Shown: piece after piece, positions 1 through 7,343 of the stretch
Layout of the letters: each line of letters opens with the position of its first letter
How positions within the stretch are numbered: position 1 is the stretch's first letter
Virus record (IMG/VR): IMGVR_UViG_3300006947_000073
Location: 1-26,333 of that record
Source of the DNA: a virus
Length of the DNA: 26,333 nucleotides
Direction: 5' to 3' (one strand)
The notes under the pieces: model-generated
What the model was told of the DNA's origin: nothing
Database searches by the model: none
What the model saw: the letters and a program-made list of their open reading frames with translations, nothing else
Position numbers and translations under genes: made by a program

Positions 1-92
1 AAGGGACAAGAGAAGGCGTGATTGCCCCTAGACCTCTTGTGACTCTTGCCTAATAGATTTTCGACAGAAGCTAGTAAAACGGTATATTCCAT
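1..92 (-). CDS. DNA primase, N-terminal fragment (runs off left edge)
   Basis: An open frame starts at an ATG at 92 and runs to the window edge without a stop, giving 30 codons. The residues end in GNHAFSCP, and the next two bases (TT) allow Phe. A CPF-type Cys pair after a short basic, Gly-containing leader is how the zinc ribbon of T4 gp61/DnaG-like phage primases begins; the second Cys pair would lie outside the window. The preceding gene stops 54 nt upstream on the same strand. Zn-binding primases make RNA primers at the replication fork. Only about 30 residues are visible, so the family call is an inference. An overlapping 16-codon open stretch on the plus strand (stop at 51-53) is judged a shadow. 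Confidence 0.55.
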   Translation of the reverse strand, partial: MEYTVLLASVENLLGKSHKRSRGNHAFSCP

Positions 93-146
93 AAAGTGCT
101 GTAACTACTCTATAGTAAAGATATGAAAAAAATCTTAAACTACCAA

Positions 147-587
147 CTAAACGTCAATCATTTTTAATTTACCTGTTTTAGGATGTTCCATCACGTTATC
201 TCCTATAAAATCTAATTCTTCAGGATCTATACCCAGTCTCTGTGCTTCTTTTTCAGTTGCTTCTACCCATTCTTCCGGTATTTGCTGATTTAATTGACCG
301 AGAACTTCCATTGTAATGATACCTAATTTCTCATTTCTCTGTGTTACATCGTAGATAAAAACGAAGTTATTGGTTTTTTTACCTTTGAGTTTTTGTGCAT
401 GTTCAAGTTCTACTGAATCTGTAGTAACTTTTACGGCTTTGCCGTTTAAGAGAAAAACTGTTCCGTAATCTCCTGATGGTTTGTTGCTAATATATACTCC
501 TCCTTGATTTTTAATTTTATCAACCTCATTCTCAAAATCAGGATCATATTGAAGAACTTCTCCTAATGTGATTCTGTGTTTTTTCAT
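147..587 (-). CDS. Minimal protein-kinase-like protein
   Basis: This 146-aa protein carries kinase landmarks in the canonical order. There is a glycine-loop-like GDYGTVF at 39-45, an AVKV lysine at K53, a Glu-rich helix at 57-67, a hinge-like ITMEVL at 91-96, a D126-x4-N131 catalytic-loop spacing (DFIGDN), and KTGKLKMID with D145 placed as the DFG aspartate. The protein ends one residue after that Asp, so the activation segment and C-lobe helices are absent; usual kinases are about 250 aa. It could be a phosphotransferase, an ATP-binding pseudokinase or a relic. I infer the fold from motif spacing only. It lies between an unknown gene (10 nt upstream) and the primase start, and may be co-transcribed with both. 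Confidence 0.6.
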   Translation of the reverse strand: MKKHRITLGEVLQYDPDFENEVDKIKNQGGVYISNKPSGDYGTVFLLNGKAVKVTTDSVELEHAQKLKGKKTNNFVFIYDVTQRNEKLGIITMEVLGQLNQQIPEEWVEATEKEAQRLGIDPEELDFIGDNVMEHPKTGKLKMIDV

Positions 588-597
588 ATTAACAATT

Positions 598-984
598 TTA
601 ATCTAATCCAGATGACTTTCCGGCTTTTCTTTCTTTATCTAGCCAACGTCCTTTGGCGTTTGTATAATCCTCTTTGTCTTGTATAAATTTACTATCGTGT
701 ACTTTTACTTTATCGAACCATGCTGTTGCATGAGGGTAGAACCTTATTTCTACATTACCATATCTGCTTTTAATATCTACTTTCCAGCGTTCTAAAGAGT
801 CTTCATTTCCAATCATTACCATACTATCGGATGGTTCGGGAAATGCTACTGATGATCCGTAATTTCCATCTGTTATTTTTGGAAATATATGTTTGACATT
901 TTCAAATTCAAGATCATTTAGATCATAACCAATCATATTGATCTCATCTTTATTAATCTCCTTTATTATTTTACTTAGTTTCAT
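598..984 (-). CDS. Hypothetical protein, 128 aa
   Basis: I do not recognise this 128-aa protein. It opens with MKLSKIIKEI, an amphipathic start often seen in small marine T4-like phage proteins. It has a central aromatic segment (VEIRFYPHATAWF at about 87-99) and a strongly charged Lys/Asp/Glu C-terminus. There is no signal peptide or membrane helix. It is the first gene after a 173-nt intergenic gap that holds two TATTTATA boxes, one of them 22 nt before this ATG, so it probably begins a transcription unit with the kinase-like gene downstream. No Shine-Dalgarno sequence is visible. Confidence 0.8.
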   Translation of the reverse strand: MKLSKIIKEINKDEINMIGYDLNDLEFENVKHIFPKITDGNYGSSVAFPEPSDSMVMIGNEDSLERWKVDIKSRYGNVEIRFYPHATAWFDKVKVHDSKFIQDKEDYTNAKGRWLDKERKAGKSSGLD

Positions 985-1006
985 TCTTCAGGACTGTGTG
1001 CTTTAG

Positions 1007-1014
1007 TATAAATA
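1007..1014 (-). promoter_or_regulatory. TATTTATA box upstream of 128-aa gene
   Basis: Minus-strand CTATTTATAC ends 22 nt before the ATG at 984. It belongs to the set of gene-proximal TATTTATA boxes. The same intergenic gap holds a second box 76 nt farther upstream. Confidence 0.45.
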
Positions 1015-1090
1015 GCTTTTATGAATGTATTCTAAGTAAAAGATTTACTATATTTAAAAACTGTCTCTATGCATTTGAAATAACTGTACG

Positions 1091-1098
1091 TATAAATA
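1091..1098 (-). promoter_or_regulatory. Second TATTTATA box in the GIY-YIG/128-aa gap
   Basis: Minus-strand TATTTATACG is partly inside one arm of a 10-bp inverted repeat (1095-1104/1140-1149). It is too far (106 nt) to serve the 128-aa gene directly unless the leader is long. Confidence 0.3.
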
Positions 1099-1149
1099 CA
1101 CTAGCTATCGATGGCGGCAGTCATAAACACGCTAAAAACCTAGTGTATT
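1095..1149. repeat. 10-bp perfect inverted repeat with 35-nt loop
   Basis: Arms AATACACTAG (1095-1104) and CTAGTGTATT (1140-1149) are exact reverse complements, in the gap just after the GIY-YIG stop. One arm overlaps a TATTTATA box. It could be a processing hairpin, a terminator without a T-tract, or a small structured RNA. Confidence 0.6.
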
Positions 1150-1157
1150 ACTTTGCT

Positions 1158-1649
1158 CTATTTAAAGTCTTTGCGGTAGAATTTACCTAAGATATTATCG
1201 TTGATGTGAGAACTTAATTCATCCTCCAATACTCCACTCACCATTAGGTGTTTGGTTTCAAAATAGGTAAGTAGTTTTTTATTAGGGACAAACTGTAGTA
1301 TTCTTTTCTCCCAATTCTCAGAAGCATTATCTTCTTTAGATAGTTTTAGTATCTCTTTCTGGGATCCGTAGTAGTATAACCAGTCTGATTCTGTTATTAC
1401 TTTTTGTTTGGCTGGGGTTCTTCCTCCTATTCCTTTTGCCTTTCTTTCTAATCTTAACTCTTCTAAGGCTTTTTTACCAAGTCTTTTATTCCTTTCGAAA
1501 TAAAGAACTTTCTTTCCTATGTATTTTACATCTGTTGGTTTGTGGTAAACCTCGTAGATGAAACCATAAGTTCCTTTTGGCATGTCTGAAATAGATGTGA
1601 TTAACCTTCCTTGGTGAGACCAAGTAGGTACTGTTGGCATATTTTCCAT
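1158..1649 (-). CDS. GIY-YIG family endonuclease (Seg/homing type)
   Basis: This 163-aa protein has a GIY-YIG nuclease core: TYGFIYEVY at about 27-35 followed by KYIGKK at 42-47. The middle part has an ESDWLYYYGS motif (87-96), and YFETKHL (129-135) supplies the likely catalytic Glu. The C-terminus NDNILGKFYRKDF is typical of phage-encoded GIY-YIG proteins of this size. Such enzymes nick or cut DNA and are often selfish homing endonucleases inserted between phage genes; repair or packaging roles are also possible. It sits directly after the tail-fibre genes (16 nt from the S74 fibre stop). There is no DNA-binding repeat beyond the core, so its specificity cannot be judged. Start is at ATG 1649; Met4 is an alternative. 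Confidence 0.8.
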   Translation of the reverse strand: MENMPTVPTWSHQGRLITSISDMPKGTYGFIYEVYHKPTDVKYIGKKVLYFERNKRLGKKALEELRLERKAKGIGGRTPAKQKVITESDWLYYYGSQKEILKLSKEDNASENWEKRILQFVPNKKLLTYFETKHLMVSGVLEDELSSHINDNILGKFYRKDFK

Positions 1650-1665
1650 AATTATAGATTGGTCG

Positions 1666-2904
1666 CTATAAACGAGTTTTTAACTCATCTATCTGTAACT
1701 GCTGCTCTTTAATTGCTTCAATTAATAACGCGACAATTTTATCATAACGTACTGCTTTGAAACCCGTTTCTCGAGTTTGTACTATTTCGGGTAGTACTTT
1801 CTCAATCTCTTGAGCTATTACTCCTATATCCCGGCCTGTATAAAGGTCTTGTTTGTTATTCCAATCAAATGTTACTCCATTAATTTGAGATAGTTTCTCT
1901 AATGGTGATTCAATTGGCACTATATTATCTTTTAGGTTTCTATCTGAAGACTGGTATGCTATAACATCTCCTGATGCTGATATTGCTCCTTTAACTAACA
2001 TACCGTAAGGGCTATCTCCTATTGAAGAAGATATTATTAAACTACCTGATACAGTAACGTCAGTAGCAAATTTTTTCTCTCCTGTAAATGTCTGAGCTGT
2101 AGTTAGGTGAGCTGTATCTGAGTCTAAGTATGCTGATGCTATGATAGTGCCTTGCCATGCTCCTGTTCCTATTGTGCCTACCGTGGTAATACTCGCTTGA
2201 GTAAAGTGTTCATTTGAGGCAAAGTTTGTTGTTGCATCATGGTTTACTTGAGCTGAGCTTGTAATTACACTATCTCCTAATTTTCTTAATATTGTACCAT
2301 CAACTACTATATCATGTGCATTTGCAGTAATTCCATCTCCACCTACAACGTTGATAGTAGCACTAGCGCCTAAAGCTGCGCTTCCTCCACCTGTCAAACC
2401 ATCACCAGCAACATAACTAACTGAATCATTTGCAAGTTGTGAATTTGGTATAGAACCACTTACAACACCATCGGCGTCTAATTTAGTTTTTACATTTGAA
2501 TCAAAATTTGTAACTGTATCTGCATTTACTTGAACAGATGAAGAAACTACTCCGTCTAAATTAAACAGAGTATCCATCTGAGCTGAAGATGAAACTATTC
2601 CTGTTGGTAGTGCTGATGCTACTCCATCTGTAAAAGTTCCTGATGTTGTGTCGAGTGTGATAGCTCTTGAAGTTACTATCGTACCTCCGCCTGTTAATGC
2701 TCCTGTTCCTGTTATGCTTACACCAGAATGATCAATATGGTCATTAGCTACAAAATTAAGTGTACTATCATGATCGACTTGTGCCGATGCAGAAAATACA
2801 TCAGTAAGACCTTGGAAGCCTTCAGAGGCTGTTATTGATCCTACTATTTCTAAGTCATCTGTTATATAAAGTGACCCAGTTAATTTTGAGCGAGTTGATG
2901 CCAT
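1666..2904 (-). CDS. Tail fibre/spike with C-terminal S74 chaperone domain
   Basis: This 412-aa protein has a repetitive Gly/Ser/Thr/Ala-rich shaft at about 1-315, with recurring VSSSAQV-type phrases and GLTGGG turns suggesting a trimeric beta-structured fibre. A peptidase S74 domain follows from about 319. SSDRNLKDNI marks the autocleavage point (Ser with Lys325 as the likely dyad), followed by GRDIGVIAQEIEKVLPEIV and a C-terminal coiled coil. S74 domains trimerise and fold the fibre, then cut themselves off. It is the last and most distal gene of the tail block, as expected for a receptor-binding fibre. The N-terminus (TRSKLTGSLYITDD) probably attaches to neighbouring tail proteins. The S74 assignment is strong; host-receptor binding is inferred. 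Confidence 0.9.
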   Translation of the reverse strand: MASTRSKLTGSLYITDDLEIVGSITASEGFQGLTDVFSASAQVDHDSTLNFVANDHIDHSGVSITGTGALTGGGTIVTSRAITLDTTSGTFTDGVASALPTGIVSSSAQMDTLFNLDGVVSSSVQVNADTVTNFDSNVKTKLDADGVVSGSIPNSQLANDSVSYVAGDGLTGGGSAALGASATINVVGGDGITANAHDIVVDGTILRKLGDSVITSSAQVNHDATTNFASNEHFTQASITTVGTIGTGAWQGTIIASAYLDSDTAHLTTAQTFTGEKKFATDVTVSGSLIISSSIGDSPYGMLVKGAISASGDVIAYQSSDRNLKDNIVPIESPLEKLSQINGVTFDWNNKQDLYTGRDIGVIAQEIEKVLPEIVQTRETGFKAVRYDKIVALLIEAIKEQQLQIDELKTRL

Positions 2905-2908
2905 ACTA

Positions 2909-3475
2909 TTAGGTTATTCTGATTTGCACAAAGTTTCCATTTCGATAAAGACCCCCTACTGGTACTCCACCACTTGCGGCTGCTGTATCATTACCGTATG
3001 TAACGGCGTTTACTTCTGTTAAGATTACATGGCCATCTTTAATAGTCATTGCTGTGCTACCTGTATTAGTTAGTGTAAACGAGCCTGAGGTATATAAACT
3101 TCCTGTTACATCTATAGAACCTGAAAATTGATGTAAGTCTTGAGAGTCGTTTCCAAATACACTAGACCCCGATTGTTGTATAATAGATGAAGAAACATAC
3201 TCAGTGTGAAATTCTTGAGCTGTTATGTTTTCAGTGATTACTAACGAGCCAGTAATTGATGCAATGTTATTTCCGTTTATAGAGCCGCTATAATTTGTCC
3301 ACGATGGTGATGCATTAAACGTTTTCGTAGGACTTGAGCTCTCCGAAGTGTGTAATGTTAAATCACCTGTGAGTGGATTTACAGAAGATGAGTTATAAAC
3401 ATAACGAAGGTTATTATCCATCTCCGTCTGTGTTAACGCACTTCCTTTTAGTACTCTTAATTTGATTTCAGGCAT
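2909..3475 (-). CDS. Tail fibre-associated virion protein, 188 aa
   Basis: The 188-aa product is Ser/Thr/Gly-rich. Its N-terminus (MPEIKLRVLKGSALTQTEMDN) has the form of a fibre or baseplate attachment segment. The centre has short beta-prone repeats (GSIDVTGSLYTSGSFTL) like those of the neighbouring S74 fibre. The C-terminus (GGLYRNGNFVQIRIT) looks like a small capping strand. There is no chaperone or enzymatic motif. The gene lies 4 nt upstream of the S74 fibre, so the two are probably co-translated and may be proximal and distal parts of one fibre. A virion role is inferred from composition and position. Confidence 0.75.
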   Translation of the reverse strand: MPEIKLRVLKGSALTQTEMDNNLRYVYNSSSVNPLTGDLTLHTSESSSPTKTFNASPSWTNYSGSINGNNIASITGSLVITENITAQEFHTEYVSSSIIQQSGSSVFGNDSQDLHQFSGSIDVTGSLYTSGSFTLTNTGSTAMTIKDGHVILTEVNAVTYGNDTAAASGGVPVGGLYRNGNFVQIRIT

Positions 3476-3486
3476 AGTTAATTAAT

Positions 3487-4458
3487 TTACATATCTAATT
3501 TTATTACAAATGTCATATCAGTATTACCGGACTTTGGTAATGGTTGACCTAATTTAGCTACTGCTAATAATTCATTTGCGTCATTATACAATCCTACAGT
3601 TGTAATGTAAGGATTAAATTCGTTTCCTAATACACTATCTTTTAATGTACCATCAGTGTCTTCCACTGCTGTTGGGTGTTGGGTAAAATTAAGATCGTGA
3701 TCTTTTACTTTACAACGTATGTTATATGTATAAATAGGATGAGATGCTTTCCAGCTAATATCTAAATCCTCATTTACTAAATTTGTTGAGCTTTCTGAGG
3801 TGATAATTACAAGACCGTGAGGGTATATTACATCCCCTAATTTGTAACTACTTGTAAAGTTTAATGCAGATGATGCAGATATTATTAAGTTTCCTTCTCC
3901 GTCATCTATAAACTCTCTTCCTGTACCGGTTCTAATTAATTCTTCTAATAAAGGTTCTTGAACATACTCTCCTTCTACATACTCTCCATCTGCACCTTCG
4001 TAAAATGATCCAGAGTAGGCTTGTTGGGCTGTGCTGCCAGATATTTTCATTACGAAAGATCCAGGTTTAATATGTGTACCTACATGCTTTCTTGGTATAG
4101 AGATTATACTAGCCTCAGTATCTAGTTTTCTTGATCCGGTAGAAAATCCCGATTGGAGGAAATTATCAAAAGAACCGGACTGTGCTTTTTCACTTCCTGA
4201 TATAAAATTAGAGTAGTATAGTTGATTAATGCTTTTGAACACTAGGGTGTTATTCCTTGTGTTACTGTTTAGGGTAGAAGTAGAATCAAAGGGGGATGTA
4301 TAATACTCTCCTGAGCTGCTATATGCAAAGAATGTATCTACTCCGAATGTCTGTAACCCATTAGGTGCGCCACTTTCTGAGATGGCGTTATAGCTCTTAT
4401 GAGCTACATAAGATGTTACAAAGACATCTTGTTTGTTTAATTTTTTGTAAGCACTCAT
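3487..4458 (-). CDS. Virion protein, paralogue A (323 aa)
   Basis: This 323-aa protein is homologous to the gene immediately upstream. Both open with a K.x.QDV motif (NKQDVFVTSYVA here) and close with YITTVGxYNDxNxLLAxAKLxxPLxK, followed by a short strand ending in IKLD. The middle is rich in Ser/Gly and beta-prone. It contains a charged loop at about 155-190 (EGADGEYVEGEYVQEPLLEE). The two genes are separated by 3 nt, a classic local tandem duplication. A tail or baseplate surface role is inferred from position among structural genes. No enzymatic domain is visible. Confidence 0.8.
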   Translation of the reverse strand: MSAYKKLNKQDVFVTSYVAHKSYNAISESGAPNGLQTFGVDTFFAYSSSGEYYTSPFDSTSTLNSNTRNNTLVFKSINQLYYSNFISGSEKAQSGSFDNFLQSGFSTGSRKLDTEASIISIPRKHVGTHIKPGSFVMKISGSTAQQAYSGSFYEGADGEYVEGEYVQEPLLEELIRTGTGREFIDDGEGNLIISASSALNFTSSYKLGDVIYPHGLVIITSESSTNLVNEDLDISWKASHPIYTYNIRCKVKDHDLNFTQHPTAVEDTDGTLKDSVLGNEFNPYITTVGLYNDANELLAVAKLGQPLPKSGNTDMTFVIKLDM

Positions 4459-4461
4459 TCA

Positions 4462-5502
4462 TTAATAATCTAACTTTATTCTAACTAAGGCTTCTTTCGT
4501 AAAATCTTTTAATAATGGTTTTGATAGTTTAGCTGTTGCTAATAAATCATTGTTGTCATTATATATACCTACAGTCGTAATATACGATTGAGGACTATTA
4601 ATCATTACATCGTGTCTTAGTTCTCCAGATCCACTTGTGTTAGAAGGATTTGATGAATAGTTAAATTCTGCATTTCTTGCTCTAACAAATACTAGATTAG
4701 AAGAAATTGTTTCTTCTCCATTTAGTTTAAATGAAGCACCGTCTACAACTGCATTAAATATTTTACCTGGATTGGCTCCATTTGCATTATTACCTCTTAC
4801 GGTTCCTAGTGTTATACCTCCTAAAGAGCCTGTAGCATCTAGTGCCGATGCATTAAGTAGTATAAGTCCTACGTCTGGTAAGAATTTACCGTAAGACCCA
4901 TAAGTACCGTCTTTGGTGTAGCCTGAGCTGTTATTAAAGTTACCTGTTGTTACAACGTTTCCTAAAGATCCTGTTACAAGGTCGTAAACTCTACCTGCAT
5001 CTGAAAATGTAGTTGTTGTTACTTGGTTACTATTATCGGTTAGTACTATTCTTTCGTTAGCGTTTGATGGGCATTTTAGTGTTAAAGCTAATGTACCTGG
5101 GAGTAGTTTCTCTTTATATCTAGCTCTTTCAACTGATATGGCGTAAAAATACGAACCAGAATAGTCTCCAAATACAAAGCTGCTTTCTTCATTTGCTAAT
5201 ACCAGTGATCTATATTGACCGAAGACAGTTGAACTAGGAGTTGATCCTGTTACTGCTGTATTAAAATAAGCTGAACCAGACCCCTTTTCATCAGCGTATG
5301 CTAAAGAAAATTGAACGGCAGCTGTTGAATCGTTACTTGCTGTTTGGTATACGTTGTAATAGTACTCTCCTGATGCACCTGCTACCTGGGTAGATGATGT
5401 AATGAAGGTTGCTTGCTCAGTAACTGAGTTGCTCCATATTGTTGAAGTAACAGATTCAGCACTAATTACTACATCCTGAGGATCAAATCTTTTATATGAC
5501 AT
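4462..5502 (-). CDS. Virion protein, paralogue B (346 aa)
   Basis: The 346-aa product pairs with the following gene. It shares the N-terminal DPQDVVISAESV segment and the C-terminal YITTVGIYNDNNDLLATAKL motif, while the middle has diverged in length and sequence (VFGDYSGSYFYA, TLKCPSN and RNAEFNYSSNPS blocks). Conserved ends with a diverged centre suggest an anchoring frame with a variable exposed region. The gene starts at ATG 5502, 10 nt after the previous stop, without a Shine-Dalgarno sequence. It is probably a tail or fibre-related structural protein; the exact role is unknown. Confidence 0.8.
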   Translation of the reverse strand: MSYKRFDPQDVVISAESVTSTIWSNSVTEQATFITSSTQVAGASGEYYYNVYQTASNDSTAAVQFSLAYADEKGSGSAYFNTAVTGSTPSSTVFGQYRSLVLANEESSFVFGDYSGSYFYAISVERARYKEKLLPGTLALTLKCPSNANERIVLTDNSNQVTTTTFSDAGRVYDLVTGSLGNVVTTGNFNNSSGYTKDGTYGSYGKFLPDVGLILLNASALDATGSLGGITLGTVRGNNANGANPGKIFNAVVDGASFKLNGEETISSNLVFVRARNAEFNYSSNPSNTSGSGELRHDVMINSPQSYITTVGIYNDNNDLLATAKLSKPLLKDFTKEALVRIKLDY

Positions 5503-5512
5503 CTGTTATATA

Positions 5513-6169
5513 TTAGTTAGTTTTAGTAATTGTAACCGGTACCGTAATTCTTGCTCCTGAATCTCTACCTATTACTGTTACTGTTGTTTGTAATGTTGTT
5601 ACGGTTCCAAATAAAGTATTAACAGCTGTTGCAGTCATATTTAATGAGGTTCCTATTACGGTTTTAGAAATGTTAGTTCCTATTGTCTCTGTGTTATTTA
5701 GTCTCTCAGCTTCTTGTGTATTAACACCCACTCCTGTAAATGTACCTAATACTCTAGCGTCTGCTATTGTAGCTGCATATCCGTTAGCTTCGAATGTGTT
5801 TGTTGATCCAAGATAGTTTAACGTTTGAGGTGTAATCGCTAAAGATGCTCCTTGTTTTAATGAAATAGCAGCATAACCTAAATCTAGTATAGGTACTTTT
5901 GAAGTACCTCTTGGTAGAGTAGTCAACTTATATTTCATTATTTGGGTTTCGTCTGGAAATGCTTCTAGTAAGGGCATGTTTTCTAATGCTTCTCCGTAGT
6001 ACGCAGAACCTGAGGGATGGTTTGGATTATAAAGTGTATAGTCTATTTCGTCATCTGATAAGGCGAATTGTGTTAGTTTGAAAGAACCGTCCCCTCTAGC
6101 TAACAATTCTCTTCCTTTTTTGGTAAGAATCGCATCGACGGTTACAACTGAGTTATTTAAGTATCCCAT
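5513..6169 (-). CDS. Conserved phage virion protein (218 aa)
   Basis: This 218-aa protein begins with GYLNNSVVTVDAILTKKGRE, followed by LLARGDGSFKLTQFALSDDE and an NPNHPSGSAYYGEALENMPL segment. This N-terminal architecture recurs in structural proteins of marine T4-like phages. The C-terminal half is Thr/Val-rich and beta-prone. It has no signal peptide or enzyme motif. A TATTTATA box lies 21 nt upstream of the ATG in a 55-nt gap, one of the few internal gaps in the tail block, so this gene probably starts a sub-operon running through the fibres. I am confident that it is a structural gene, but its place in the virion is unknown. Confidence 0.8.
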   Translation of the reverse strand: MGYLNNSVVTVDAILTKKGRELLARGDGSFKLTQFALSDDEIDYTLYNPNHPSGSAYYGEALENMPLLEAFPDETQIMKYKLTTLPRGTSKVPILDLGYAAISLKQGASLAITPQTLNYLGSTNTFEANGYAATIADARVLGTFTGVGVNTQEAERLNNTETIGTNISKTVIGTSLNMTATAVNTLFGTVTTLQTTVTVIGRDSGARITVPVTITKTN

Positions 6170-6190
6170 TTTTGTTATTAATTAATTTAT

Positions 6191-6198
6191 TATAAATA
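6191..6198 (-). promoter_or_regulatory. TATTTATA box upstream of 218-aa virion gene
   Basis: Minus-strand ATATTTATAATAAA starts a short AT-rich leader; the box ends 21 nt before the ATG at 6169. The preceding gene ends 55 nt upstream, giving space for a promoter. Confidence 0.5.
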
Positions 6199-6224
6199 TG
6201 TTCATTATTTAATTTATGTTATCT

Positions 6225-7343
6225 TTATACTAAGGAACCACTGATTAAAGCTCCTTTTTCGTTAGTTGTTGCTACGCCACCTGTTTCTAATATATAAAAC
6301 TTAGAGTTAGGAACACGTATGTATCGTTTAATACCTTCATTCCAATCATAAATATGACTACCGGATGTAGGGTATTTACTATATTCTGTAAAGAAATTTA
6401 CTTCGGTTGATGAAGAGTTATTGTTTAAAATATGATAAACAGATCCTGAGTTGGAGCTACTATAGAAGATTCTTTCAGTTTCATCATCTTTAAAGTTAAA
6501 GTAAAAGTTTTCTATTTCTCTTTCGTTTGGATTAATATTTCTTATTGTTGAATCATCTGCGAAGAAATCATGTCTAGAACCTTTAAAGGATATAAAAGAT
6601 AATGATGGCGGATCTTCAAAGAAGATTGGTGTTGTTGTTGTATTTCCAATCTGGTTATATGATGTGCCTATTGGGAATAGTTTTGATCCATTATACCTAC
6701 CGTTTATCCATCCAGTGGAACTATAATTAGACTCCTGTACTTCGGCTTCTAAGCTTCTAGAGGTGGCATTTTCTAATGAAGCAGTAATTTGCTCAAGGTT
6801 ATTTGGTTGTAATTGACTTCTATCTCTATCTACAGAAAACCTAAAGTGGGATGTTAAAGGTTGGGTTGCATTATTTTCTGTTGCTTCGTATTCACTTAAG
6901 TCAATTCTACCTTCTACAAATGGTTCCATATAGACTGTTTTGTCTACTCTGTTACCACTTCCTGTTATTAAGTTATTAAAATAAGGATCTCCCTTTGTAT
7001 ATGTTGACGAACTTAGTAATAAGCCATTATTATCCTGTGCTTCTAGTCTTTCAAATTGTATAAAGTAATAACCGGTCTTTCTTGTTAAATTTAAGGAGCT
7101 GAAATCTAAACGTGATGGTGATTGTGTTAGCTGCCCTGATGATGACATAAAGATAGTAAGGTCATTAAGCTGGTTTAGTGCTCCTTCTACTTCAATTGCA
7201 TTATCACTTTCGAATGGAATTGATACAGCCATTACAACATAATCTCTAAACTCTCCTGAGATTAGGTTAGAGGAAGACATTAGTATATTAATAGACCCGT
7301 CTACTGGTTTTTGATTCGAGAATTCAAGTAGATTAATTGCCAT
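6225..7343 (-). CDS. Structural protein, 372 aa, unknown
   Basis: The 372-aa product is Ser/Asn-rich with many short SSS and GS turns and aromatic residues, consistent with an extended beta-structured virion protein. N-terminal landmarks are INLLEFSNQKP and FRDYVVMAVSIPFES. The C-terminal part contains IYDWNEGIKRYIRVPNSKFY and ends ISGSLV. I do not recognise the family. Its start codon overlaps the stop of the upstream Hint protein gene (TAATG), pointing to translational coupling. Position between repeat-rich tail proteins and fibres suggests a tail-tip or fibre-connector role. Confidence 0.75.
   Translation of the reverse strand: MAINLLEFSNQKPVDGSINILMSSSNLISGEFRDYVVMAVSIPFESDNAIEVEGALNQLNDLTIFMSSSGQLTQSPSRLDFSSLNLTRKTGYYFIQFERLEAQDNNGLLLSSSTYTKGDPYFNNLITGSGNRVDKTVYMEPFVEGRIDLSEYEATENNATQPLTSHFRFSVDRDRSQLQPNNLEQITASLENATSRSLEAEVQESNYSSTGWINGRYNGSKLFPIGTSYNQIGNTTTTPIFFEDPPSLSFISFKGSRHDFFADDSTIRNINPNEREIENFYFNFKDDETERIFYSSSNSGSVYHILNNNSSSTEVNFFTEYSKYPTSGSHIYDWNEGIKRYIRVPNSKFYILETGGVATTNEKGALISGSLV

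Noticed and set aside
3-53. Plus-strand open stretch ending TAATAG at the left edge
   Set aside because: Only 16 codons. The minus frame over the same bases gives a primase-like zinc-ribbon start, which is the better explanation.
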